From: Actinomycetota bacterium
GTDB lineage: Bacteria > Actinomycetota > Thermoleophilia > Solirubrobacterales > Solirubrobacteraceae
NCBI GenBank assembly: GCA_019348575.1
Contig: JAHWJE010000009.1
Span: forward strand, 1-13,960
Length of the DNA: 13,960 nucleotides
Reading direction: 5' to 3'
The translations under genes and the position numbers were made by a program. The notes under the pieces were generated by a model, which was not told the origin of the DNA, ran no database searches, and saw only the letters and a program-made list of their open reading frames with translations. Numbering within the stretch: the stretch's first letter is position 1; the number at the start of each line of letters is the position of its first letter. Shown piece after piece: positions 1 through 5,972 of the stretch.

Positions 1-534
1 CTGCACGACGTGCTGACCGTGCTGCAGCGCTCCGAACTCGTCACCCGGATGGCCGTCGAGATCGAGCGCTACATCGTCGAGCTCGGCACGGAGGGGCGGC
101 TCATCGAGATGCAGCTCGAGGAGACGATGGTCGGCACCGCCGCCGACAAGGCCGCGCTCGTCCACGACTACCTCGCCGAGAACACCGACGAGGAGTTCGC
201 CGGCGCGCTGGACCAGATCGGGCGACTGCCGCATCACGACCTGCTCGACTTCGGCCGGCTCGCCGAGCTGCTGGGCTACGACCGCAAGCTCAACACGCTC
301 GACTATCCCGTGTCGCCGCGCGGCTTTCGCATCCTCGGCCGCATCCCGCGCCTGCCCAAGCTCGTCGTGGCGCAGATCGTCGCGGACTTCGGCGGCCTGG
401 ACGAGCTGCTCGCCGCCACCGACGCCGAGCTCGAGACCGTCGACGGCGTCGGCGAGATCCGTGCGAAGGACATCCGCGAGGGCCTTCGCCGCCTGCAGGA
501 GATAAACCTCGTGGATCGTTACCTACAGACTTGA
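1..534 (+). CDS. disA: DisA, DNA integrity scanning diadenylate cyclase (C-terminal part; 5' end outside window)
   Basis: The frame is open from the first base, so only the last 177 residues are present. DisA condenses two ATP into cyclic di-AMP and binds branched DNA; the N-terminal cyclase domain with its DGA and RHR motifs would lie upstream of the window. What is visible is the helical linker (I-E-R-Y-I-V-E-L-G-T-E-G-R-L-I-E-M-Q-L-E, about residues 20-40 of the visible part) and a C-terminal helix-hairpin-helix DNA-binding region ending in V-D-G-V-G-E-I-R-A-K-D-I-R. Both match the DisA family closely. The stop codon (532-534) overlaps a TTG (531-533) that could start carD, so the two genes are probably translationally coupled. 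radA is the usual upstream neighbour in Bacillus and Mycobacterium, but it is not in view. No sign of damage in the visible part. Confidence 0.95.
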   Translation: MHDVLTVLQRSELVTRMAVEIERYIVELGTEGRLIEMQLEETMVGTAADKAALVHDYLAENTDEEFAGALDQIGRLPHHDLLDFGRLAELLGYDRKLNTLDYPVSPRGFRILGRIPRLPKLVVAQIVADFGGLDELLAATDAELETVDGVGEIRAKDIREGLRRLQEINLVDRYLQT

Positions 535-1142
535 CCGACCGTCCCGCCGACGCCGGGACAGACACCAAGGAGGACATCATTCCCGACGTGACCGAAGAGC
601 AGCTACTGGAGGACCTCGTAATCCCGCTCGAGAACATCGAGTTCGAGCTCGGCGACAACGTCGTCTACCCGCATCACGGGGCCGGCCAGGTCCTCAAGAA
701 GGAACGGCGCAAGATGTTCGGTGAGGAGCGCGAGTACCTCACGATCAAGATCCTGCACAACGACATGACCGTGATGGTCCCGTGCGAGAACGCCGCCCTG
801 GCGGGCCTGCGCCGGGTCATCGACGAGGAGACCGTCAAGAAGGTGCTCGACGTCCTCGCGGACGATGTCTCCGAGATGCCGAAGAACTGGAATCGCCGGT
901 TCAAGCACAACCGCGACAAGATCAAGACCGGTGACATCTACGAGCTGGCCGAGGTCGTGCGCAACCTCGCGATCCGCGAGCACGAGAAGGGGCTCTCCAC
1001 CGGCGAGAAGCAGATGTTCACGCGTGCGAAGAAGATCCTTGCGTCGGAGCTGATGTACGCGCTGGACAAGGACGAGGATGCCGCCGAGCAGCACCTCGAC
1101 AACCTGCTCGCCGACAGCGCCGGCGTGACGGTGACGAAGTAG
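531..1142 (+). CDS. carD: CarD/CdnL-family RNA polymerase-binding transcription regulator
   Basis: CarD binds the RNA polymerase beta subunit and stabilises open promoter complexes, acting globally on rRNA and housekeeping promoters. The RNAP-interaction (Tudor-like) domain covers about residues 40-95 (G-D-N-V-V-Y-P-H-H-G-A-G). The helical DNA-binding domain covers about 105-200 and contains N-W-N-R-R-F-K, with Trp120 at the place of the conserved minor-groove wedge Trp of mycobacterial CarD. With the TTG start at 531 the product is 203 aa, versus about 162 in Mycobacterium tuberculosis; the excess is an acidic N-terminal extension. The start is uncertain. TTG 531 overlaps the disA stop but has no Shine-Dalgarno. 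A strong AAGGAGG (567-573) lies inside the extension and points to a later start: GTG 588, 14 bases away, or less likely ATT 579. The neighbours disA and ispD are as in other Actinobacteria. Confidence 0.95.
   Translation: MTDRPADAGTDTKEDIIPDVTEEQLLEDLVIPLENIEFELGDNVVYPHHGAGQVLKKERRKMFGEEREYLTIKILHNDMTVMVPCENAALAGLRRVIDEETVKKVLDVLADDVSEMPKNWNRRFKHNRDKIKTGDIYELAEVVRNLAIREHEKGLSTGEKQMFTRAKKILASELMYALDKDEDAAEQHLDNLLADSAGVTVTK
567..573 (+). promoter_or_regulatory. Shine-Dalgarno-like AAGGAGG inside the 5' part of carD
   Basis: A full AAGGAGG sits in the first codons of the longest carD frame. Most genes here lack such a site. It suggests that carD translation starts downstream (GTG at 588, spacing a rather long 14 bases) rather than at TTG 531. 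It could also be a chance Lys-Glu codon pair. Confidence 0.4.
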
Positions 1143-1801
1143 CGCTCGCGCTCGTCGTCGCCGCCGGCCGCGGGGAACGCCTTGGGTTCGGGGAACCCAA
1201 GGCGTTCGTCGCGCTGGCGGGCCGTTCGATGCTCGACTGGAGCATCGACGCGCTGCAGGCGGTCGCCGCGGTCGACACGATCGTCGTCGCGCTGCCCGAC
1301 GGGTGGGAGGGGTCCGCGCCGCAGGGCGCGATCGGGGTGCGCGGCGGGGCGCAGCGCTCGCACTCGGTGCGCGCGGCGCTGACCGCCGCGGCCGGAGATC
1401 CCGTGATCGTCCATGACGCCGCCCGGCCGCTGCTGACGGCGCAGATCGTGCAGGCCGCGCTCGACGAGCTCGAGCGCCACGGCTGCGACGCGGTGATCGC
1501 GGCGGCGCCGGTCGTCGACACGATCAAGCAGGCCGACGACGACGGCCTCGTCGTGCGCACGCTCGACCGCTCGTCGCTGTGGGCGGTGCAGACGCCGCAG
1601 GTCTTTCGGCGGGCCGCGCTCGAGCGCGCGCTGAGCGCGCCCGACGAGGTGCTCGCCGCCGCGACCGACGACGCCTGGCTCGTCGAGCGCGCGGGCGGCA
1701 CCGTCCGCGTTGCGGCGTCGTCGCCGCAGAATCTGAAGATCACGACTCCGGGCGACATGCGGGTCGCAGAGCTGGTGCTGCGCGAGCGTGCGGCCCACTA
1801 G
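1142..1801 (+). CDS. ispD: IspD, 2-C-methyl-D-erythritol 4-phosphate cytidylyltransferase (start codon unclear)
   Basis: IspD transfers CMP from CTP to MEP, the third step of the non-mevalonate isoprenoid pathway. The frame contains all family motifs in order: A-A-G-R-G-E-R-L-G..E-P-K-A-F (CTP-binding loop, 1160-1207), H-D-A-A-R-P, V-V-D-T-I-K, T-P-Q-V-F, T-D-D-A and N-L-K-I-T-T-P-G-D. From 1142 it encodes 219 aa, near the family norm. The problem is the start: the first in-frame ATG is at 1229, which would remove the whole CTP loop, and I find no in-frame ATG, GTG or TTG in the roughly 200 bases before it. The conserved protein begins about 1142-1145, directly at the carD stop (1140-1142). 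Possible explanations are a non-standard start, a -1 frameshift fusing it to CarD, or a sequence error. The given start is the first codon after the carD stop and is not proven. ispF lies two genes downstream. Confidence 0.9.
   Translation, partial: ALALVVAAGRGERLGFGEPKAFVALAGRSMLDWSIDALQAVAAVDTIVVALPDGWEGSAPQGAIGVRGGAQRSHSVRAALTAAAGDPVIVHDAARPLLTAQIVQAALDELERHGCDAVIAAAPVVDTIKQADDDGLVVRTLDRSSLWAVQTPQVFRRAALERALSAPDEVLAAATDDAWLVERAGGTVRVAASSPQNLKITTPGDMRVAELVLRERAAH
1175..1207 (+). repeat. Perfect 15-bp palindrome (3-base loop) inside the ispD CTP-loop codons
   Basis: GAACGCCTTGGGTTC (1175-1189) is followed by GGG (1190-1192) and its exact reverse complement GAACCCAAGGCGTTC (1193-1207). The DNA encodes the conserved E-R-L-G-F-G-E-P-K-A-F, and because it is palindromic the opposite strand reads E-R-L-G-F-P-E-P-K-A-F. 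It uses codons less favoured around it (CTT, GAA twice). It would form a very stable hairpin in the mRNA about 33 bases after the carD stop. Confidence 0.95.
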
Positions 1802-1813
1802 CATGCGCCGCGG

Positions 1814-2704
1814 ATGAGGGGTCAACGCTCTCGGCGCGCGATCGCCATCGGGTTCGTGACTGCGGCGTGCGCCGCCGGCGCCGCGGTCGCCCAGGCTCCC
1901 GCCACGCCCGTGGGCGACTATGGAGGCGGCGCGATCGCGCTGCCGGTCGACGAGGACACGGTCGCGAAGGACATGCTGCTGTCGATCCGCGCGCTGCCGA
2001 GCGGGCGCATCGGCGTCGACGGCGGGGTCCAGACGAGCTGCGGCCAGGCGACGATCAGGGGCAGGACGGCGCTCGCGCCCGACGGCAGCTTCACGCTGCG
2101 CGGTGACGCGACCCGCAAGGCCGACGGCTTCCCCCTCCGCACGACGTTCACCGTCCGCGGGCGGCTGACCGCCGACGGCGGCACAGGGACCGCGCGCGCC
2201 GCGATCCGGGCTCGGGCGCGCAAGCGCGCGCCGCGCAGCTGCAGGAGCCGCACGGTGCAGTGGACGGTCCGGCGCGCGGCGGCGGCGGCGGCGCCCGCGC
2301 CGGCGCCCCCAGAGGCGACGCTGTTCGGGCTCACGTCACAGGAGGGGCCGAGCGCCAGGCGTCCGATCGTCCTGCACGTCACGAAGGCCGGGCGCGCGAT
2401 CGACCGCCTGATCGTCTCCTTCCGCGTGCGCTGTCGGGAGCGGCGAATCGCCGTCACCGACGACGTCAACTACTCGCCCGAGTTCGACGTCGCCGCCGAC
2501 GGGTCGTTTCGCTTCGTCGAGCGCTTCAAGCGCACGTACGCCGACGCGATCGAGCGCACGACGATCGTCGTGCGCGGACAGTTCGACCAGGCGGGGTCCG
2601 TTGCCGGGAAGCTGTCGGCAACGCAGCGCTACGCCAACCGGCGCAACGGGCGGCGCGTCGACGTCTGCAGCACCGGGACCCAGTCGTGGTCGGCCCGGCC
2701 CTAG
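1814..2704 (+). CDS. Secreted protein of unknown function with two tandem copies of a beta-rich domain
   Basis: I do not recognise a named function. The 296-aa product starts with a basic stretch (R-G-Q-R-S-R-R), a hydrophobic core and A-V-A-Q-A, a typical type I signal peptide cut near residue 28. The mature part holds two similar domains, about 33-154 and 167-296, joined by an Ala/Pro linker (155-166). Shared features are a leading Cys (C76, C207), D-G-S-F, R-T-T..V-R-G followed by a T-A-D-G-G or D-Q-A-G turn, and an R-rich stretch ending C-x-S-x-T-x-x-W-x-x-R (C143...W150; C285...W292). The pattern resembles a beta-sandwich domain frequent in secreted proteins of Thermoleophilia, with one probable disulfide per domain (C76-C143, C207-C285). 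It sits 12 bases after ispD and 29 before the PHP gene, and interrupts the usual ispD-ispF pair. A TAGCAT formed by the ispD stop could serve as its -10 element. Confidence 0.8.
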   Translation: MRGQRSRRAIAIGFVTAACAAGAAVAQAPATPVGDYGGGAIALPVDEDTVAKDMLLSIRALPSGRIGVDGGVQTSCGQATIRGRTALAPDGSFTLRGDATRKADGFPLRTTFTVRGRLTADGGTGTARAAIRARARKRAPRSCRSRTVQWTVRRAAAAAAPAPAPPEATLFGLTSQEGPSARRPIVLHVTKAGRAIDRLIVSFRVRCRERRIAVTDDVNYSPEFDVAADGSFRFVERFKRTYADAIERTTIVVRGQFDQAGSVAGKLSATQRYANRRNGRRVDVCSTGTQSWSARP

Positions 2705-2733
2705 GCTAGTGGGCGACGCACCAGCGGGCGCGG

Positions 2734-3564
2734 ATGCTGACCGACTACCACCTGCACCTGCGGCCCGACACGCCGGGCACCGAGCCCGCGGAGTACTTCA
2801 CCGCCGCCAACGCCGACCGCTACCGGGCCGTCGCGCAGGAGCGCGGGATCGCAGAGCTGGGCTGCGCGGAGCACATCTACCGCTTCGCGCAGGCGCTGGA
2901 CGTGTGGCAGCACCCGCTCTGGCGCGAGAGCGCCAGGGACGACCTCGACGGCTATGCCGGCTTCGTGCGCGAGGAGACCGACCTCAGGCTCGGCATCGAG
3001 GCCGACTTCATCAGCGGCCGCGAGGACCGCATGGCGACGCTGCTGGACGCGCACGACTGGGACTTCGTCGTCGGCTCGGTGCACTTCGTCGGCGAGCACG
3101 CCGTCGACCACCAGGGCTACGAGATCTGGGATCACCGCTCGCAACGGCCGGACGAGTTGTGGCGGCGCTACTTCCGCACGCTCGGCGAGGCCGCGCGGAC
3201 GGGAATGTTCGACATCCTCGCGCACCCCGATCTCGTGAAGATGTGGGGCCCTCAGCGACCTGTTCCCGAGGGCGACCTGCGGCGCTTCTACGAGCTTGCG
3301 ATGGACGGGATCGCGGAGTCTCGGATCGCGATCGAGGTCTCGACGGCCGGGCTGCGCAAGCCCGTCGGCGAGCTGTATCCGTCGCGGGCGCTGCTCGAGA
3401 TGTGCATCGACGCGGGCTGTCCCGTCGCGCTGTCGAGCGACGCGCACGTGCCGGGCGACGTCGGGCGCGACTACGCGCGCGCGCTCGAGCTGCTCGACGC
3501 GGTCGGCGTGCGCGAGCTCGCGGTCTTCGAGCGGCGCGAGCGGCGGCTGGAGCCGCTGGGGTGA
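2734..3564 (+). CDS. PHP-domain phosphatase, histidinol-phosphatase (HisJ) family
   Basis: A 276-aa PHP (polymerase and histidinol phosphatase) metal-dependent phosphoesterase. The metal ligands of the family are visible: H6-L-H8 near the N-terminus, E46-H47, E89 (G-I-E-A-D), H117 (G-S-V-H-F), H164 (L-A-H-P-D) and D236-A-H238. G-S-V-H-F and S-S-D-A-H are typical of HisJ, which removes phosphate from L-histidinol phosphate in histidine synthesis. No other his gene is in the window, so the real substrate could be another phosphate monoester. The ATG at 2734 gives a full-length protein with the HxH motif at the expected distance; upstream there is only a weak purine-rich stretch. The stop TGA overlaps the ispF GTG start (GTGA, 3561-3564), implying coupled translation with ispF. 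Confidence 0.85.
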   Translation: MLTDYHLHLRPDTPGTEPAEYFTAANADRYRAVAQERGIAELGCAEHIYRFAQALDVWQHPLWRESARDDLDGYAGFVREETDLRLGIEADFISGREDRMATLLDAHDWDFVVGSVHFVGEHAVDHQGYEIWDHRSQRPDELWRRYFRTLGEAARTGMFDILAHPDLVKMWGPQRPVPEGDLRRFYELAMDGIAESRIAIEVSTAGLRKPVGELYPSRALLEMCIDAGCPVALSSDAHVPGDVGRDYARALELLDAVGVRELAVFERRERRLEPLG

Positions 3565-4064
3565 CGGCGGCCCGCGCGCGAACCGGCCTCGGCTGGGACT
3601 CGCATCGCTTCAAGGCGGGCCGGCCGCTGATCCTCGGCGGCGTCGAGTTCGAGGGCGCCGAACACGGCCTCGACGGGCACTCCGACGCCGACGTCCTGAC
3701 GCACGCCGTGATGGACGCGCTGCTGGGCGCCGCGGGGCTGGACGACATCGGCGTCCACTTCCCCGACACGCAAGCCTCCTACGCCGGCGCGGACTCGATC
3801 GCGCTGCTGGGCGAGGTCGTCGCGACCGTCGCCGAGCGTGGACTTGCGGTCGTCCACGTCGACACGACGGTGCTGATGGAGCGCCCGAAGATCGGCCCGC
3901 AGCGGGCGGCGATCCGCCGTCGGCTCGCGGACGCGCTGGGAGTCGACGTGACGAGCGTCAACGTGAAGGCCTCGACGGGCGAGGGAATGGGCTTCGTGGG
4001 GCGGCTGGAGGGCGTCGCAGCGCTGGCGGTCGCGACGCTGGCGCAGGTCAGCGACCCGGGATAG
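3561..4064 (+). CDS. ispF: IspF, 2-C-methyl-D-erythritol 2,4-cyclodiphosphate synthase
   Basis: IspF converts CDP-ME 2-phosphate to ME-cPP with release of CMP in the non-mevalonate pathway; the family works as a trimer with a zinc site. The 167-aa product has the zinc ligands D13 and H15 (G-W-D-S-H-R-F) and H48 (H-S-D-A-D-V-L-T-H), plus D-A-L-L-G-A-A-G-L-D-D-I-G, H-F-P-D-T, the lysine-containing V-N-V-K-A-S-T and G-F-V-G-R-L-E-G. Length and motifs are normal. The GTG start at 3561 overlaps the stop of the PHP gene and leaves seven residues before the first beta strand, as expected. It is separated from ispD by two genes, whereas the two are adjacent in Bacillus and Mycobacterium. It converges with the minus-strand cassette, 19 bases away. 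Confidence 0.96.
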   Translation: MTAARARTGLGWDSHRFKAGRPLILGGVEFEGAEHGLDGHSDADVLTHAVMDALLGAAGLDDIGVHFPDTQASYAGADSIALLGEVVATVAERGLAVVHVDTTVLMERPKIGPQRAAIRRRLADALGVDVTSVNVKASTGEGMGFVGRLEGVAALAVATLAQVSDPG

Positions 4065-4080
4065 GCGGGCGCCCGGTCGC
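4051..4080. terminator. Possible bidirectional terminator hairpin between ispF and the minus-strand cassette
   Basis: GCGACC (4051-4056) plus GGG (4058-4060) can pair with CCC (4072-4074) plus GGTCGC (4075-4080), with one bulged C and an 11-base loop. A CGGGCGCCCG palindrome (4066-4075) overlaps it. The hairpin covers the last ispF codons and the 19-base gap between the convergent genes. There is no T-tract on either side, so it is only a candidate. Confidence 0.35.
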
Positions 4081-4083
4081 GGC

Positions 4084-4491
4084 TCAGCTCAGATGCGAGC
4101 GAACTGCTTCGCGAGCGGCGTCCTTGATGCCCTCCGTGCCCGGTGCCGCCGCTGCGAGCTCCGACAGGCCGCGCCGGGCGAGGATGACGGTCGCGGCGCC
4201 GGCGCCGCCGGCGATGCTCAGCGCGATCGCCCAGCCCGGCATCACGCGGCGCAGCGCGATGAGCGGCAGCGTCGCGATCGACGCGAGGGTGATGGTCCCG
4301 GCGACGGCGGCGCCAGCCAGCAGGCCCGCGCCCTTGGCGCCGCCGGCCGCGCGCTCGCCCACCTCGCTCCGCAACTGCTCGACCTCGCGCCGGACGGTCT
4401 CACCGAGATCGCGAGCCATCTGCGCGAGGAAGTCGCCGGTCGCCGTACCGCCGGCCGGTGTCGCTGCGTCGTGCTGTGCGTCGTCGCTCAT
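4084..4491 (-). CDS. Small membrane protein, holin-like (phage-holin superfamily III / DUF1469-like)
   Basis: The 135-aa product has an acidic N-terminus and an amphipathic, probably coiled helix (about 19-48, L-G-E-T-V-R-R-E-V-E-Q-L-R). Two Gly/Ala-rich hydrophobic segments follow (about 55-80 and 86-106), then a short charged tail. This layout fits the actinobacterial 'phage holin family protein' group, which despite its name is usually chromosomal and of unknown function. The ATG at 4489-4491 is preceded by GGGAGA (4497-4502) at good spacing and overlaps, as ATGA, the stop of the frameshift-corrected SRPBCC gene. In the sequence as given, the frame is also open from the SRPBCC ATG at 4992, so a gene caller could report one 302-aa fusion (4084-4992). 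I judge the fusion to be a by-product of a one-base shift. It is the last gene of the four-gene cassette. Confidence 0.7.
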   Translation of the reverse strand: MSDDAQHDAATPAGGTATGDFLAQMARDLGETVRREVEQLRSEVGERAAGGAKGAGLLAGAAVAGTITLASIATLPLIALRRVMPGWAIALSIAGGAGAATVILARRGLSELAAAAPGTEGIKDAAREAVRSHLS

Positions 4492-4992
4492 CGGCTTCTC
4501 CCGCGTTCGTTGACCAAGAGGTCGCATACCCCAAAGGACGCCGCGGCGCGCGCCTGCTCGTGCTCGGCCTGGCGCTTGAGCTCGCGCAGGGCGCAGGTTC
4601 TCCCGCACCGCGGGTGCCGCAACGTGCTCGGCGACCCAGCCGAGCAGGCCGGCGCCGGCGACGCCGTACTGCAGGCGCAGCTCGACGTGCGTGCGCGCGC
4701 CGCCGGCGCGCTCGCGCAGGCGCCAGCGCCCGCGCTGGTCGATCCCGGTGACCGACGTCCAGGCGAGATCGCGCGGCGCCTCGTGCTCGACGATCTCGAC
4801 GAGGCCGCCGACCTCGGCCGAGCCGACGCGCATGAGCGTCCGGTAGCGCGCGCCGCAGCCGCTGACCTGCTCGGAGGCGACCTCCCAGCGCGTGATCGCG
4901 CTCATGAAATGCAGGTAGCGCGTCGGGTCGGTGACGAAGCCCCAGACGAGCTGTGGCGGCGCTGCGACGTCGAGCGCGGCCTGGACCCTCAT
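4488..4992 (-). CDS. SRPBCC (START/polyketide-cyclase-like) lipid-binding protein, apparent +1 frameshift near its 3' end
   Basis: The first 134 residues have the SRPBCC fold pattern: an N-terminal strand V-Q-A-A-L-D-V-A-A-P, helix P-Q-L-V-W-G-F-V-T-D-P-T-R-Y, central strands (G-L-V-E-I-V-E-H-E, W-R-L-R-E), and the start of the long C-terminal helix (V-R-E-N-L-R). The family binds hydrophobic ligands in a deep cavity; the ligand is unknown here. After R134 the reading frame turns into a low-complexity Arg/Ala/Pro stretch. Dropping one C near 4589-4591 restores L-R-E-L-K-R-Q-A-E-H-E-Q-A-R-A-A, a proper helix with almost all G/C third positions. The restored frame stops at TGA 4488-4490, overlapping the next ATG. 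The ATG start (4990-4992) overlaps the acyltransferase stop as ATGA. Either a sequencing error or a real mutation could explain the shift. Confidence 0.7.
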
Positions 4993-5948
4993 CCGAGGAC
5001 CGGCAGGCGCCGTTCGGCGGCGAGCGCGTCGAGCGTCTCCTGCATCGTGGCCGTCACGTGGTCGTAGATCTCGCCGACGTCGGGGTCAGGACCGAACTGC
5101 TCGCGCAGGTGGATCGCCGGCAGCACCTCGACGGTGATCTTCGCCGGCAGCGGGATGTGCCCGAGCATGTCGCCGACGTTCAGGCCCCACGGCGCGGCGA
5201 TCGAGATCGGCAGCACCTTCAGGCGCAGCAGCCTGTCGAGCATGAGCATCCGCGCGAGACGCTCGCCGCGGCTGAGGAACAGCGCCGTCTCCTGGCCGCC
5301 GGTCGAGACGACCGGGACGATCGGGACGTCGTGCTCGAGCGCGAGCCGCACGAAGCCGCGCCGGCCGTCGAAGGCGATCGTGCTGGCCTCCCACGTCGGC
5401 CGGTGGACCTCGTGGTCGCCGCCCGGGTAGACGAGCACCGCCGCGCCCGACGACAGCGCCCGCTCGGCGTTCTCGGGCGACGCGGCGACGACGCCGTACC
5501 TGCGCAGGAAGCCGAGCCCGGGCATCGACAGCACGAGATTGTGGGCGAGCTGGTAGAAGCGCCGCTCGACGCCGAAGTACGTGCTGAAGGCGAGCATGAA
5601 GACGAGCGAGTCGGGCGACATGTTGCCGCCGGAGTGGTTGCCCACGAGCAGGACCGCCCCGTCGTCGGGGATGTTGCCCAACCCGCGGACCTCGCCCCGA
5701 AACCAGAGCGTCGCGAGCAGCCACTGCGCCGGCAGGCTCTCGCGGATGAAGTCCGGATCGCGCTCGTCGAGGTCGGCGACCGGCACGCGCGAGCCGATCG
5801 CTCGCGCGAGCCCCCTGACGAGCCGCTCGACGGGGCCGCGCTCGGCGCGCGCGCGCTCCTCCTCCCGGGGCTGCGGCGGCGTCGCGAAGGGGCCGTCGCC
5901 GGCCTCGTGGCCGTTGCGCGACGTGGCGTCCGCGGTCTGCGTTCGCAT
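4989..5948 (-). CDS. LPLAT/PlsC-like acyltransferase (glycerolipid acyltransferase family)
   Basis: The 319-aa product belongs to the lysophospholipid acyltransferase superfamily, which moves acyl groups from acyl-CoA or acyl-ACP to glycerolipids at the membrane. Block I is N104-H105-S-G-G-N-M-S-P-D113, with the catalytic His; block III is Y-P-G-G-D-H-E (174-180), in place of the usual F-P-E-G. The V-P-I-V-P-V block follows at about 208-213. The N-H-S-G-G and P-G-G variants resemble the DGAT/TMEM68-like branch found in mycobacteria rather than classical PlsC, so the acceptor cannot be named. The first 45 residues are charged and disordered-looking. The ATG at 5946-5948 lies 8 bases after a possible -10 (TAGACT on the minus strand, 5957-5962) and 24 bases after the hydrolase stop. 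Its stop overlaps the SRPBCC start. Confidence 0.85.
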   Translation of the reverse strand: MRTQTADATSRNGHEAGDGPFATPPQPREEERARAERGPVERLVRGLARAIGSRVPVADLDERDPDFIRESLPAQWLLATLWFRGEVRGLGNIPDDGAVLLVGNHSGGNMSPDSLVFMLAFSTYFGVERRFYQLAHNLVLSMPGLGFLRRYGVVAASPENAERALSSGAAVLVYPGGDHEVHRPTWEASTIAFDGRRGFVRLALEHDVPIVPVVSTGGQETALFLSRGERLARMLMLDRLLRLKVLPISIAAPWGLNVGDMLGHIPLPAKITVEVLPAIHLREQFGPDPDVGEIYDHVTATMQETLDALAAERRLPVLG

Positions 5949-5956
5949 CGCCCGCG

Positions 5957-5962
5957 AGTCTA
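5957..5962 (-). promoter_or_regulatory. Possible -10 element (TAGACT) of the acyltransferase gene
   Basis: On the minus strand TAGACT lies 8 bases before the acyltransferase ATG, inside the 24-base gap after the hydrolase gene. It matches TANNNT and the spacing of a nearly leaderless start. No convincing -35 is visible. Confidence 0.3.
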
Positions 5963-5972
5963 CGACCCGCCT

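Noticed and set aside
1131..1145. Programmed -1 frameshift site at the end of carD
   Set aside because: There is no slippery heptamer (the bases are GACGAAGTAG) and the strong hairpin is about 33 bases away rather than 5-9, so a classical frameshift cassette is not supported. The fusion is kept only as an open alternative.
938..1825. Long open frame on the minus strand opposite carD/ispD (about 295 codons)
   Set aside because: It is rich in Arg, Asp, His and Val without motifs and overlaps two certain genes. Its E-R-L-G-F-P-E-P-K-A-F stretch exists only because of the ispD palindrome.
4084..4491. Prophage remnant suggested by the holin-like protein
   Set aside because: No other phage gene, integrase or attachment repeat is present. 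This holin-like family is mostly chromosomal in Actinobacteria and the gene sits in an operon of metabolic genes.
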